Source of the DNA: an uncultured Ruminococcus sp.
GTDB taxonomy: Bacteria; Bacillota; Clostridia; Oscillospirales; Acutalibacteraceae
Direction: 5' to 3'
Assembly (NCBI GenBank): GCA_902803805.1
Contig: CADCRH010000060.1
Span: 1 to 45,290, forward strand
Length of the DNA: 45,290 nt
The notes beneath the pieces are model-generated. The model saw nothing but the letters and a program-made list of their open reading frames with translations, searched no databases and was not told where the DNA came from. This document shows, piece after piece, positions 15,027 through 23,844 of this stretch; position 1 is the stretch's first letter, and the number at the start of each line of letters is the position of its first letter. Made by a program: the position numbers and the translations under genes.

Positions 15027-17390
15027 TCAATGTTTTTTTACACGCATTGCAAGAACCGTAATATCGTCATCGTGACCGTCGTTTCTCCGTGCGGTTGCCT
15101 CGTCGTTGATCAGGTCGGCAAGCTCCTGCATACTTTTATCCTCCCAATTGGCAATGATCCGCTCTATCCACTGCTCACCCGACACAACGGCTCCGTCCGA
15201 CACCATCACAATAATATCGTCAGGGCTCAGGGTGTCCTCCGTATAAGTGAATTCCACATCGGGAAGAATACCGACAGGCAGGGAGGGGGTTTCGACTCTG
15301 TACATATCATTTTCCTTGCGGATAAACGACAGCGCCGCTCCTGCTTTCATAAAATCGGTAAGACCGCTGTACAGGTCAACCGATACAATATCGAGAGTGG
15401 CGAGAGATTCGTCTTCGGATTTGACCAGAAGTGCGGAATTCACCACTTTGAGCGAGCAGTCAAAGCCAAGCCCTGCTTTAATGAGCTTTGACATAATGCT
15501 GACTGCCATTCCGCCGTCAACCGCCGCTCTGCCGCCCGTACCCATACCGTCGCTCAGTACGGTGATCATACGCCCCATACCATCGTTGAAATATCTGAAA
15601 TGATCGCCGCAAAGCTGACCGCTGCCGCAAACGTGCTGACTAGAGGCAATTTCGACATCAAGTGCAGGTCTTTCGCACATTACGATCCTGCACCGTCCGA
15701 ATGCCGCCGTAACGCTCGGTGTGTCAAAGTGCCTGCCGCATATTTTATTCATCTCGTGTACCAGTAACGCACGTTTGATTTTTTTGCGGTCACCGTCATT
15801 GATCTCGGCTTCGATTGTCATTCTGCCCATAAAATCAACGTGACAGCTGACATCGATCGGAACCATTTCCAGTTCCTTGAGTTTCATAAAGATCCTGTCG
15901 GAAATCTCCCCGTCGAAAATTTCGTAATTCTCAAATTCGTCCGCCATTTCTCCGAGAATATCACCCAAACCGCAAAACTGTCCTGCAACGACAGTTCGTA
16001 CTTCGTCAATACGCTTTGCGGCGGCTTCGGACGCAAGAAAGCTTTTGTAATACTTGTTTACCGACATAGCCATTTCAGAGGTACGGCAGCATTTCCGCCT
16101 GAAATCGTCGCGAAAATCCTCCGCACGAATCTGCCCTTCCTTACGCAGCTTATCGGTAACATAGTCAAACGATTCCATACTGACGCCTTCTCTGTGTTCC
16201 CAGCAAAACACCTTCATTCCGCAACGGTGACAAGTGTTGTCAACGGAATTCTGATATACACCCTCTATTGTCGGTGTGACGATTCTTGAAAGTTTTCGGG
16301 ATACCTCCTCAACGTCCGAGGAAACATCGGAAAGTGCCTTTGCTGCAAAATCAAGCCGCATTATGATCGAACGCCGCAGCCCTTCACAGTGCTCGTCCTG
16401 CGACTTTGGCACAAACACCGCCGCCAGAAAATTACACGCATTTTTAGGAAGTACAATAAATATTAGTGACGAAATCAATAATTCATATACGGTCGTTATA
16501 ACCGTGCTTAAATCCCCCGACTGCAAAGAAACGACCGCACAGCTTACAGACATAGCAAATGCTTCGGCTGTTTTCCCGACGGGGGAAAACAGCCCTGCTA
16601 TCAGTCCTCCGAACGCATAAGCCGCACCCAGAAAAAAATATTCTGATGAATACAGTCCCATTACGATTCCCGTTGCGATTCCTGCGACGGTTCCCCCTGC
16701 GACACCGCCAAATCTTGCCGCAAACAAAACGCAAAGCACCGAAACGATATGTCCGAGCGACAGCACACCGACCGTCATTTTCGAAAGCGACAGAATACCG
16801 ATACAGCCGCTCAGTACAAGACACGCGACCTCCTGCGGCAGAAGCATTCCAAGACTTTTTGTGCCGTTCACGATCACGATGGTACGGGAAAGGAAATATG
16901 CCGCCGCACCGCCCAGCAGCGCTTCCACCGAATAGATCACCGCCGCTTCACGGTGAAAGCCGCTGACACTCATCACAGCAAGTCCCGTTGCCAGTGTCGG
17001 AATGAAGCACACAACAGCACAGTAAAAGGAATGACGGTTGAGTCTTTTAATGTCATTCAGTGTCCAGCGTATGGCAATGACCGCGATCATTGCGGCAATA
17101 TAGCGAAAGTTTCTGCCGCCGCCTGAAAACAGAACATATCCCAGAATCGAACCTGCCAGCGATGTGAACACCCCCGGAAACGGTACCGCCGACACAAGCG
17201 AAATTCCGAACGGAGAGTATTCCCCGAACACCGTACCGCCCGACATCACAAAGCCGCTCCCGAAATACGCAAGCTGTATCAGCAATTTTTCCGCGCCCTT
17301 GCTCATACCGATCCTGCGAACGGAATATTTTTCTGCAAGCTCACTAACCTTCAACAAAACCCCCCACTTTCTCAATTCGGAATGTGTCAT
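15027..17390 (-). CDS. spoIIE: Stage II sporulation protein E
   Basis: SpoIIE is the membrane PP2C phosphatase that dephosphorylates SpoIIAA to activate sigma-F in the forespore, and it also binds the division septum. The 787 residues show a polytopic N-terminal half (about 30-320, roughly ten hydrophobic segments) and a central region with a Cys cluster (CHRCGMKVFCW, near 390). The C-terminal PP2C domain contains VLSDGMGTGGRAA, ATLDIVSVDLYSG and IIVMVSDGAV. The ATG at 17390 has no ribosome site; an in-frame TTG at 17354, just after a GTGGGGGG run, is a credible alternative giving about 775 residues. The promoter has the long spacing seen at Spo0A-activated genes. Confidence 0.95.
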   Translation of the reverse strand: MTHSELRKWGVLLKVSELAEKYSVRRIGMSKGAEKLLIQLAYFGSGFVMSGGTVFGEYSPFGISLVSAVPFPGVFTSLAGSILGYVLFSGGGRNFRYIAAMIAVIAIRWTLNDIKRLNRHSFYCAVVCFIPTLATGLAVMSVSGFHREAAVIYSVEALLGGAAAYFLSRTIVIVNGTKSLGMLLPQEVACLVLSGCIGILSLSKMTVGVLSLGHIVSVLCVLFAARFGGVAGGTVAGIATGIVMGLYSSEYFFLGAAYAFGGLIAGLFSPVGKTAEAFAMSVSCAVVSLQSGDLSTVITTVYELLISSLIFIVLPKNACNFLAAVFVPKSQDEHCEGLRRSIIMRLDFAAKALSDVSSDVEEVSRKLSRIVTPTIEGVYQNSVDNTCHRCGMKVFCWEHREGVSMESFDYVTDKLRKEGQIRAEDFRDDFRRKCCRTSEMAMSVNKYYKSFLASEAAAKRIDEVRTVVAGQFCGLGDILGEMADEFENYEIFDGEISDRIFMKLKELEMVPIDVSCHVDFMGRMTIEAEINDGDRKKIKRALLVHEMNKICGRHFDTPSVTAAFGRCRIVMCERPALDVEIASSQHVCGSGQLCGDHFRYFNDGMGRMITVLSDGMGTGGRAAVDGGMAVSIMSKLIKAGLGFDCSLKVVNSALLVKSEDESLATLDIVSVDLYSGLTDFMKAGAALSFIRKENDMYRVETPSLPVGILPDVEFTYTEDTLSPDDIIVMVSDGAVVSGEQWIERIIANWEDKSMQELADLINDEATARRNDGHDDDITVLAMRVKKH

Positions 17391-17444
17391 TTGGAATGAT
17401 TATCTGATTCGTGATTCTTTCTTTTGCAGTTCGGGTTAGAAATG

Positions 17445-17478
17445 ATTATAATACAGTTTATACAAGATACTTTGTCAT
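17445..17478 (-). promoter_or_regulatory. Candidate spoIIE promoter with 22-bp spacing
   Basis: On the minus strand ATGACA (17478-17473) and TATAAT (17450-17445) lie 22 bp apart. Such spacing is a feature of B. subtilis spoIIE and spoIIG, which need Spo0A. The plus-strand TTTGTCATA overlapping the -35 resembles a degenerate 0A box (consensus near TTTGTCGAA). Confidence 0.45.
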
Positions 17479-17556
17479 ATTTTAGTAAAGGGATTTTTAA
17501 TTCTTCCTTTGGTTTTGACATATTGTGTATTTTGGATATTGTTTTTTGTTGATTTT

Positions 17557-17565
17557 TGATATAAT
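17557..17565 (+). promoter_or_regulatory. Extended -10 of the radical SAM gene
   Basis: TGA directly before TATAAT (17560-17565) forms an extended -10 element 29 bp before the ATG. No good -35 is seen at 16-18 bp. Confidence 0.5.
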
Positions 17566-17593
17566 ATTAGAAAAACACAAAGGAATCTGTTTT

Positions 17594-18538
17594 ATGAGTG
17601 AAAAAAGATTGTGGAATGGACGGCGGTATTATTCGCTTGATTCTTTCCTGAAAGAAACATTTAATGAAAAGCTGTATAAACTTTCACTTGACGGCGGAAT
17701 GACCTGTCCGAATCGTGACGGAAAGCTGTCTTACGGCGGCTGTATTTTTTGCAGTGAGGGAGGTTCGGGTGATTTTGCGGCTCCTGCGGCACTTGGTATT
17801 GACGAACAAATCGAATATGCCAAAAAACTGGTCGCACGCAAATATGACGGCGGACGCTATATCGCCTACTTTCAATCCTATACTAACACTTATGCACCGA
17901 CAGAATATTTGGAAAAATTGTTTATGTCCGTGATAATGCGTGATGATATAGCGGCGCTTTCCATTGCTACCCGTCCCGACTGTCTTGAAGATGACAAACT
18001 TCGGCTGCTGTCCCGTTTGACAAAAATCAAGCCGGTTTGGGTGGAACTGGGACTTCAGACCGTCAACCGTCGTACAGCCGACCTTATCAACAGAGGATAT
18101 ACACTTGACTGCTACGACAGAGCAGTAACAGGTCTGAAAAACGCAAACACCGATGTCATCACGCATATGATTGTCGGCTTGCCGCACGAAACGGAAAAAG
18201 ATATGCTGACAACAGCGCAATATATCGCCAAAAGCGGCGCTGACGGCATTAAAATACAGCTTCTTCACGTGCTGAAAAATACCAAGTTGTGTGCAATGTA
18301 CGAAAGAGGGGCATTTGAAACCCTGACCGAAGAACAGTATGTTTCAATCGTTGCCGACATCATATCTGTACTTCCTCAAAATATGGTGCTCCATCGTCTG
18401 ACAGGCGATGGCGATAAAAATATTCTTGTTGCTCCTCGCTGGAGCGGCAACAAAAGAAAAGTACTGAATCAAATTAACCACGAATTAAAAATACGCGATA
18501 TTTGGCAGGGAAAATTTGAGGACAGTAAGCAATTATGA
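17594..18538 (+). CDS. TIGR01212 family radical SAM protein (YhcC-like)
   Basis: This 314-residue radical SAM enzyme binds a [4Fe-4S] cluster through the Cys residues of MTCPNRDGKLSYGGCIFC (about 35-52), the spaced motif typical of the TIGR01212/YhcC group. SEGGSGDF, SIATRPDCL, WVELGLQT and THMIVGLPHET follow the family pattern, as does the late HRLTGDG. The reaction is not established for most members. The ATG at 17594 follows AAAGGAA; the frame is open further upstream but without a ribosome site. It is divergent from spoIIE. Its TGA stop lies in GCAATTATGAATTG, which resembles a short remnant of the dispersed repeat. Confidence 0.92.
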   Translation: MSEKRLWNGRRYYSLDSFLKETFNEKLYKLSLDGGMTCPNRDGKLSYGGCIFCSEGGSGDFAAPAALGIDEQIEYAKKLVARKYDGGRYIAYFQSYTNTYAPTEYLEKLFMSVIMRDDIAALSIATRPDCLEDDKLRLLSRLTKIKPVWVELGLQTVNRRTADLINRGYTLDCYDRAVTGLKNANTDVITHMIVGLPHETEKDMLTTAQYIAKSGADGIKIQLLHVLKNTKLCAMYERGAFETLTEEQYVSIVADIISVLPQNMVLHRLTGDGDKNILVAPRWSGNKRKVLNQINHELKIRDIWQGKFEDSKQL

Positions 18539-18539
18539 A

Positions 18540-18569
18540 TTGATTTTTAGTAATCAATTATGATATAAT
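18540..18569 (+). promoter_or_regulatory. Promoter of the citrate synthase gene
   Basis: TTGATT (18540-18545), an 18-bp spacer and TATAAT (18564-18569) with an extended TGA lie about 50 bp before the start. Confidence 0.65.
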
Positions 18570-18619
18570 AGTAATGTTAAGTTGATAATAATTTATAAAA
18601 AGTAATGGAGATGATAAGA

Positions 18620-19984
18620 TTGAAAAATGAAGAATTGTATGCCATCACACCCGAATTGGAAGAATTGAGCCGAATATGTGAGGAAAACGGAAAGATCGAA
18701 CGTGAACTTTATACCAAATATGACGTGAAACGCGGATTGCGTGATATTAACGGTAAGGGTGTTCTTGCAGGTTTGACGGAAATATCCGAGATATGTTCCA
18801 AAAAAGTGGTTAACGGCGTGGAAGAACCGTGTGAAGGTAAACTTTACTATCGGGGCGTAGATGTTGAGGATATTGTAAAGGGATTTATTCACGACGACCG
18901 TTTCGGCTTTGAAGAAATCGTTTATTTGCTGATTTTCGGCAAGCTTCCGAATCAGAAGCAGTTTGAGCAGATCAAAAGACTGTTGGGCTTTTACCGTGAG
19001 CTGCCGCAGTTTTTTACCAGAGATATTATACTGAAAGCGCCCAGTACCGATATGATGAACGGTCTGGCACGAAGCGTACTGACACTTTATTCTTATGACC
19101 CGAAAGCAGATGATACATCCCTGCCGAATGTTTTACGGCAATGTTTACAGTTGATCGCATTGTTTCCCGTACTGTCTGTTTACGGCTATCAGGCTTATCA
19201 GCATTACCATAAGGACAGAAGCCTGATTATTCATAATCCGCAGCCCGAACTTTCCACAGCGGAAAATATTCTTTATATGCTAAGACCAGATTTAAAATAT
19301 ACCAAGCTGGAAGCGAAACTTCTGGATATGTCGCTCGTTCTTCACGCAGAACACGGCGGCGGCAATAATTCAACCTTTACAACGCACGTTGTAACATCGT
19401 CAGGAACCGATACATATTCGGCAATTGCGGCGGCTCTCGGTTCTTTGAAGGGTCCGAAGCACGGCGGCGCTAATATTAAGGTGGTTCAGATGTTCGACGA
19501 TATGAAACACAATATCAAGGACTATTCCGACGAGGAAGAAGTCAGAAATTATCTGGTAAAGCTGCTGCACGGCGAAGCATTCGACAATGCAGGCCTTATC
19601 TATGGTATGGGTCACGCAGTCTATTCCATCTCCGACCCGAGAGCAAGAGTGTTTAAATCCTTTGTTGAAAAGCTTTCTGTTGAAAAGGGCAGACTTGACG
19701 AATTCCGGCTTTATTCTCTTGTTGAGCGTCTTGCCCCCGAAGTGATTGCAAAGGAACGCAGGATTTACAAGGGCGTCAGTGCCAACGTTGACTTCTACAG
19801 CGGCTTTGTATATAGTATGCTTGACTTGCCGAAGAAATTGTTTACACCGATATTTGCGATTGCAAGAATTGCGGGTTGGTCGGCACACCGTATGGAGGAG
19901 CTTGTCAATCCAAGTAAAATTATCCGTCCGGCATATATGAATGTTCACGAAAAAATCCCGTATATCGACATCAACGACAGATAA
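18620..19984 (+). CDS. Citrate synthase
   Basis: This enzyme condenses oxaloacetate and acetyl-CoA to citrate, here probably for 2-oxoglutarate and glutamate synthesis. About 454 residues match the citrate synthase superfamily. The visible blocks are KLYYRGVDVEDIV, LHAEHGGGNNSTFTTHVV (substrate His), GSLKGPKHGGAN, GMGHAVYSISDPRA with a catalytic His, and NVDFYSGFVYSML with the catalytic Asp. The N-terminal extension of about 40 residues is longer than in E. coli and typical of the clostridial type. I prefer the TTG at 18620, nine bases after GGAG; the ATG at 18605 is in frame and would add five residues but lacks a ribosome site. No aconitase or isocitrate dehydrogenase is in the window. Confidence 0.93.
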   Translation: MKNEELYAITPELEELSRICEENGKIERELYTKYDVKRGLRDINGKGVLAGLTEISEICSKKVVNGVEEPCEGKLYYRGVDVEDIVKGFIHDDRFGFEEIVYLLIFGKLPNQKQFEQIKRLLGFYRELPQFFTRDIILKAPSTDMMNGLARSVLTLYSYDPKADDTSLPNVLRQCLQLIALFPVLSVYGYQAYQHYHKDRSLIIHNPQPELSTAENILYMLRPDLKYTKLEAKLLDMSLVLHAEHGGGNNSTFTTHVVTSSGTDTYSAIAAALGSLKGPKHGGANIKVVQMFDDMKHNIKDYSDEEEVRNYLVKLLHGEAFDNAGLIYGMGHAVYSISDPRARVFKSFVEKLSVEKGRLDEFRLYSLVERLAPEVIAKERRIYKGVSANVDFYSGFVYSMLDLPKKLFTPIFAIARIAGWSAHRMEELVNPSKIIRPAYMNVHEKIPYIDINDR

Positions 19985-19988
19985 TATC

Positions 19989-20030
19989 AAAATCCGACAG
20001 CGAGATCTCGTTGTCGGATTTTGTATTTTT
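19989..20030. terminator. Intrinsic terminator after citrate synthase
   Basis: AAAATCCGACA (19989-19999) pairs with TGTCGGATTTT (20012-20022), with an inner CGAG/CTCG, and GTATTTTT follows. It is symmetrical enough to serve the convergent leucine-rich-repeat gene as well. Confidence 0.9.
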
Positions 20031-20035
20031 GTATT

Positions 20036-21781
20036 TTATCGAAAATGATTTGATTTTCTTTGATAAATAATCATTCCAATCATAACCGCCAACAGTACTA
20101 TGCCTGCCATAACACTGATGACCGTTATCAATGCCGTATTGTTTTCGGGGGCTTTTGTTACAGTACTTGTTTCATTTTGTTGGATGCTTTCCTCTGCAGC
20201 CGTCAAATTTCGATATTCTTCCAACGTTTTGAATTGATAGCCGTTTTCCTTGGCATAAGCTTCGGCGGTTGAACCTTGATTGCCGTACAAGACAAGATTT
20301 TCCGAACAGTGATTGAAAACAGTTTTGGGAAGCTCGATCTTATTGTTTTCAATGACTGCCTCGGTCAGTCCCGTACAGCTTCCGAATGCTCCGCCATCGA
20401 TAGTGATAACATTTTTCGGAATGACAATACCCGATAAGTTGGTACAGCCCGAAAAAGCGACCATTTCGATTGTTATTACACTGTCGGGAATATTGATACT
20501 TTCAAGAGCCGTACACTTTCCAAATGCGAAATCACCGATCGTCAGCATACTTTCGGGAAGTTGGACACGGACTAAAAATACCGAGCTGCAAAAAGCCGAA
20601 CCATCAATTTTTTGTACTCCGTCAGGAACTGTGTATTCAGCTTCCAGTTTACCGCAGGGATATGTCATCAGTGTCTTTTTGTCTTTTGTAAAAAGAACAC
20701 CGTCAATGGAAGTATAGTTTTTGTTGTTTTCTTCAACGTTGATTTTGTCCATATTTTCACAGAGAAGAAATGAGTTGGAGGAAATGGATGTGACACTTGA
20801 CGGAAGATCGATTCTTAAAATTGATTTACATTCATAAAATGCACATTCGCCGATTGTTTCCATTTTGTCGGGGATTGTAACGTTTGATAAAGCGGTACAC
20901 CCGTAAAATGCCGAATCACCTATCTCCGTAACATTTGCGGGAATATTGATTTCTTTCAGATCTTTACAATTGTGAAAAGCATAATTATCTATTTTTGTAA
21001 CGTTTTCAGGAATGGCAACAGATGTCAGCGTTTCACAGTCAAAAAACATACTGTGGGTGATTTCTTTTGTATTTTTGGACAGCTTTACAGAAGTCAGTGA
21101 CAGACATTCATAGAATAAAGAATGTCCGATTTCCGTCACACTGTCGGGAACCGTGATGTCTGTCAGTAACGAACAGCCTTGAAAGGCACTATCCAATATG
21201 GCTGTTACACTGTTCGGAATATTGATCGTTTTTAAATATTTGCAGTTGTTAAATGCAAAAGACCTGATTTCTTCAATATCGTCAGGTATGGTATAGGATT
21301 GATTTTCTATTCCTCTCGGATAAATACAAAGCTGCAATTTGTCTTTGCTGAATACGATCCCGTTCTCGGAAACATAATTTTCATTGTCTTTGTCAATATT
21401 GATTGCTGTCAAGGACTCACAGTCACAAAAAGCCGCCGCCGATAAAACCGATATGTTTTTTGGTATGGTGATCGTTTGAATTTCTGTGCAGTCTTTTAAT
21501 GCCTTGCTGTCTATGTACTTTACTTCTTTGCCGTCAATTTCGTTCGGAATCGCGAGTTCTGTCTTTGAGCTGTCGGGGGTACATTTTGTGATGGTGATAT
21601 AACCGCCGCCAAAACCGATCTCATATTCAAAATCATCGTATTTGAATATTTCCGCATCGCTTTCTTTAGGAACAAAATCTTCGTTCTCATCGCTTGGCAA
21701 AGCCCAGACCGCAGAGGAGGAAACAAGCAATATCGTTATCGAAAGCGCAAATAGCTTTATCAAATGATTTTTCAAACTCAT
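20036..21781 (-). CDS. BspA-type leucine-rich repeat surface protein
   Basis: This 581-residue exported protein has a signal peptide (about 1-28, ending SSAVWA). A string of BspA-like LRR_5 repeats of about 23 residues spans roughly 85-510, with the recurring pattern 'I.iP.sVt.Ig..AF..C..L..v' (NIPNSVTAILDSAFQGC, TVPDSVTEIGHSLFYEC). Two non-repeat inserts contain KDK (ENGIVFSKDKLQLCIYP, DGVLFTKDKKTLMTYP). A Thr/Glu-rich stalk (about 525-548), a membrane helix (about 551-573) and a basic tail (YQRKSNHFR) end it. It is therefore anchored in the membrane with its repeats outside, fitting adhesion or host/substrate contact. GGAGG precedes the ATG, which overlaps the hydrolase stop (TATGA), so the two are coupled. 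Confidence 0.93.
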   Translation of the reverse strand: MSLKNHLIKLFALSITILLVSSSAVWALPSDENEDFVPKESDAEIFKYDDFEYEIGFGGGYITITKCTPDSSKTELAIPNEIDGKEVKYIDSKALKDCTEIQTITIPKNISVLSAAAFCDCESLTAINIDKDNENYVSENGIVFSKDKLQLCIYPRGIENQSYTIPDDIEEIRSFAFNNCKYLKTINIPNSVTAILDSAFQGCSLLTDITVPDSVTEIGHSLFYECLSLTSVKLSKNTKEITHSMFFDCETLTSVAIPENVTKIDNYAFHNCKDLKEINIPANVTEIGDSAFYGCTALSNVTIPDKMETIGECAFYECKSILRIDLPSSVTSISSNSFLLCENMDKINVEENNKNYTSIDGVLFTKDKKTLMTYPCGKLEAEYTVPDGVQKIDGSAFCSSVFLVRVQLPESMLTIGDFAFGKCTALESINIPDSVITIEMVAFSGCTNLSGIVIPKNVITIDGGAFGSCTGLTEAVIENNKIELPKTVFNHCSENLVLYGNQGSTAEAYAKENGYQFKTLEEYRNLTAAEESIQQNETSTVTKAPENNTALITVISVMAGIVLLAVMIGMIIYQRKSNHFR

Positions 21782-22683
21782 AGATTCCTCCGGTTGCTTT
21801 CAATGAAGTTTTGTATCAGATCAAGCACCTCCGATGACCAGAATTGTCTGTCACCGTGGTGCGCCCCGTCGATTTGATAAAGACTGATCTGCTTGCCGCT
21901 CTGCTTCATTGCAGAGTACAGCTCGCAGCTCTGAGAAAACGGAACCAGTTCATCATTACTGCCGTGAAACATAATAACAGGCGGTAACTCTCTGCCGTCA
22001 TTGATGTAATTCTTAATGATGGTTTTCTGTGCAATTGCGCTTTCAAGGACATTGTATCCGCCAATCATACAACCCTCCGGACTGTCGGGTGTTCTGTGAT
22101 CCTGTGAGGACGGTACGTTGTTCATCGTAGTAATGTCCGTGGGACCGTAAAAATCAATCATTCCATTTACTGTATAATCTCCGTTTGTGAGATCATTGTC
22201 CTCCAAATCTGTAATGCCGTTTGTCAGACCTGCCATTAAAGCGGTGTAAGCACCCGAAGAATCTCCCATTACAAAGACATTGTTTTTGTCAATATGGTAT
22301 GTTTCACTGTGGTCTTTCATAAATTTGATTCCCGATTTTGCATCAAGAATGAAACGGGGAAAAGGTTTCTCCTCGGATGGCGTGTATTCAAGAAGCGCAA
22401 TCGTATATCCGCGAACGGCAAGCATTGCCAGTTGGGCGACTCTTTTTTTCACATCCTGTTTGTGAAAAGCCGACCCCGGAATATATACAATCAGCGGTAG
22501 GGGCTTTTCTGAAATCGGTTTGATGATTTGTAAATATAAATAATGATCATTATGCTTCAAATACGGCACATCATATTCATACAGAAGCTCGAAATTATCA
22601 CATACAGGGTTTAGTACTTTCATACCCTCGGCAAAATCCGTACTTTTCGGAAAATTTTCTCTTGAAACATTCAGCGGCTCCAT
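21778..22683 (-). CDS. Alpha/beta hydrolase, esterase/lipase-like
   Basis: This 301-residue serine hydrolase of the alpha/beta fold resembles BD-FAE/Abhydrolase_3 esterases. It has the nucleophile elbow GDSSGAYTAL (Ser in G-D-S-S-G), an oxyanion segment YIPGSAF in place of the usual HGG, the acid region HGSNDELVPFSQS, and the catalytic His near IDGAHHGD. No signal peptide is present with the ATG at 22683, which follows GAGGTG; an upstream open frame lacks a ribosome site. The gene overlaps the leucine-rich-repeat surface protein by four bases. A shared role, for example in acylated polysaccharide use, is only an inference. Confidence 0.88.
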   Translation of the reverse strand: MEPLNVSRENFPKSTDFAEGMKVLNPVCDNFELLYEYDVPYLKHNDHYLYLQIIKPISEKPLPLIVYIPGSAFHKQDVKKRVAQLAMLAVRGYTIALLEYTPSEEKPFPRFILDAKSGIKFMKDHSETYHIDKNNVFVMGDSSGAYTALMAGLTNGITDLEDNDLTNGDYTVNGMIDFYGPTDITTMNNVPSSQDHRTPDSPEGCMIGGYNVLESAIAQKTIIKNYINDGRELPPVIMFHGSNDELVPFSQSCELYSAMKQSGKQISLYQIDGAHHGDRQFWSSEVLDLIQNFIESNRRNL

Positions 22684-22711
22684 AAAAAACACCTCACAGT
22701 CAATTTTCCTT

Positions 22712-22741
22712 ATTATACCATAGTTTGATTCTGCAATGCAA
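22712..22741 (-). promoter_or_regulatory. Promoter of the hydrolase/LRR operon
   Basis: On the minus strand TTGCAT (22741-22736), an 18-bp spacer and TATAAT (22717-22712) with an extended TGG can be read. Confidence 0.65.
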
Positions 22742-22743
22742 TG

Positions 22744-22766
22744 AAAAAAGCCGCCAAAAGGCGGCT
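22744..22766 (-). terminator. Intrinsic terminator of the CofE-like gene
   Basis: On the minus strand AGCCGCC (22766-22760) and GGCGGCT (22755-22749) form a GC-rich stem with a four-base loop, followed by TTTTTC. It lies about 120 bp past the stop, beyond repeat copy D. Confidence 0.85.
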
Positions 22767-22808
22767 GAATCAATCATCATTTTCCTATTGTTTCCGTCAG
22801 CGTCATTA

Positions 22809-22880
22809 CTTACGGCTGTATCACTTCTTGAAAATCCCCCGCAGGGCAATTATGAATTATGCATTATGAATTATGAATTC
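22809..22880 (-). repeat. Dispersed AT-rich intergenic repeat, copy D
   Basis: The core at 22880-22836 (minus) reads GAATTCATAATTCATAATGC to GCCCTGCGGGGG. A second block TGATACAGCCGTAAG lies at 22823-22809. The copy starts three bases after the CofE-like gene's TGA and before its terminator, as with copies A and B. Confidence 0.85.
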
Positions 22881-22883
22881 ATC

Positions 22884-23657
22884 TCAGTCCATTTCGTCGG
22901 TGGAGTTGGGGGTGCGTTTGCGGATAATGATGAAGGGGGTAAGTTCGTCATCCTGACCGGCAGGGTTGTCACCAATCAGATCGATGATGTATTCGTCGGG
23001 CTTTTCTTTCAGGTCGGGAGATACACCGAGGATTTCAATGTTGAGGTCGTTGGCATCGGCAAGAATACAACTGAATCCAAGCTTTTCTTTGATGTTTTGA
23101 CAAACTTTTTCGGGCTCTTTCGGGTTGAGAACGGCAAGCGTATGATAGGTTTCAAAGGCGGAGTGACTGTAAAATCCGTCGATTCCGGCAACGTCCTGAC
23201 CGACTATTTTGTAGAAAATACCGCGCTTGTGAAATATCTTTCCCACGCCGCTGCACAAAGACGCCCAGAGAACCAGAGGAAGTCCGCGCATATTGATGGC
23301 AAGCTGGAGCTTATAGGGTTCGTTCATACCAATGCCTGCCGAGGATTTCATCGCAAATTTTGAAAGGAATTTTGCCCAGAAACCAAGCTTGACATCTTTC
23401 ATTTCTACGGTGTTGTCCTGACACATTGAGATAACCTTTTCACTCATACTGATAATATCGCCCTCTTGATACAGAGGTCTTATATATTGTTCAAGGACTT
23501 TGAGGTAATCTTCGCCGCGTTCCACGAAATGGGTCGCAACCGCATAACGCTGATAAGGTTCGCCGTCAACCTCTCTGATTCCTCTTACATAATAAACGTG
23601 ACCGTCACGCTCACGTTTTGATTCGCTGTTGTTTTTGATTTTTCTGTTTTCTCCCAT
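22884..23657 (-). CDS. CofE-like (F420-0:gamma-glutamyl ligase family) protein
   Basis: This 257-residue protein resembles the F420-0:gamma-glutamyl ligase fold. It shows RYAVATHFVERGEDYLKVLE, QYIRPLYQEGDIISMSEKVI, a GIGMNEPYKLQLAI block, GKIFHKRGIFYKIVG, the conserved AGIDGFYSHSAF stretch and ILADANDLNIEILG. In F420 makers CofE adds glutamate to the deazaflavin cofactor. Firmicutes members occur without other F420 genes and their substrate is unknown; none of the other cof genes is here. The N-terminus is basic and polar (GENRKIKNNSESKRERDG). GGAG-type spacing precedes the ATG (CAGGAGAAAAAG). It is divergent from recD2. Confidence 0.85.
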   Translation of the reverse strand: MGENRKIKNNSESKRERDGHVYYVRGIREVDGEPYQRYAVATHFVERGEDYLKVLEQYIRPLYQEGDIISMSEKVISMCQDNTVEMKDVKLGFWAKFLSKFAMKSSAGIGMNEPYKLQLAINMRGLPLVLWASLCSGVGKIFHKRGIFYKIVGQDVAGIDGFYSHSAFETYHTLAVLNPKEPEKVCQNIKEKLGFSCILADANDLNIEILGVSPDLKEKPDEYIIDLIGDNPAGQDDELTPFIIIRKRTPNSTDEMD

Positions 23658-23778
23658 TTTCTTTTTCTCCTGTTCTGTAATAATCGTACAAAGCCAAAAG
23701 TATATAATTATGCACTATGCTATGAAATTTCTAAAAATATAATACTACTCTTTATTCTCAAAATCAATCAAAAAAAGG

Positions 23779-23807
23779 ATAATCATTAAAATCTTGTATA
23801 TTGTCAA
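23779..23807 (-). promoter_or_regulatory. Promoter of the CofE-like gene
   Basis: On the minus strand TTGACA (23807-23802), a 17-bp spacer and GATTAT (23784-23779) can be read. Its -35 faces the recD2 -35 only 8 bp away, making a compact divergent pair (TGTCAA...TTGACA). Confidence 0.65.
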
Positions 23808-23815
23808 TAAATCAA

Positions 23816-23844
23816 TTGACAGAAAGCCGACAACCTTGTAAACT
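23816..23844 (+). promoter_or_regulatory. Promoter of recD2-comF
   Basis: TTGACA (23816-23821), a 17-bp spacer and TAAACT (23839-23844) can be read. The -10 lies within the left arm of an inverted repeat (23834-23870). Confidence 0.7.

Noticed and set aside
18529..18545. GCAATTATGAATTG at the end of the radical SAM gene as an eighth repeat copy
   Set aside because: Only about 14 bases match and the CCCTGCGGG end is missing; it may be a remnant but cannot be told from chance.
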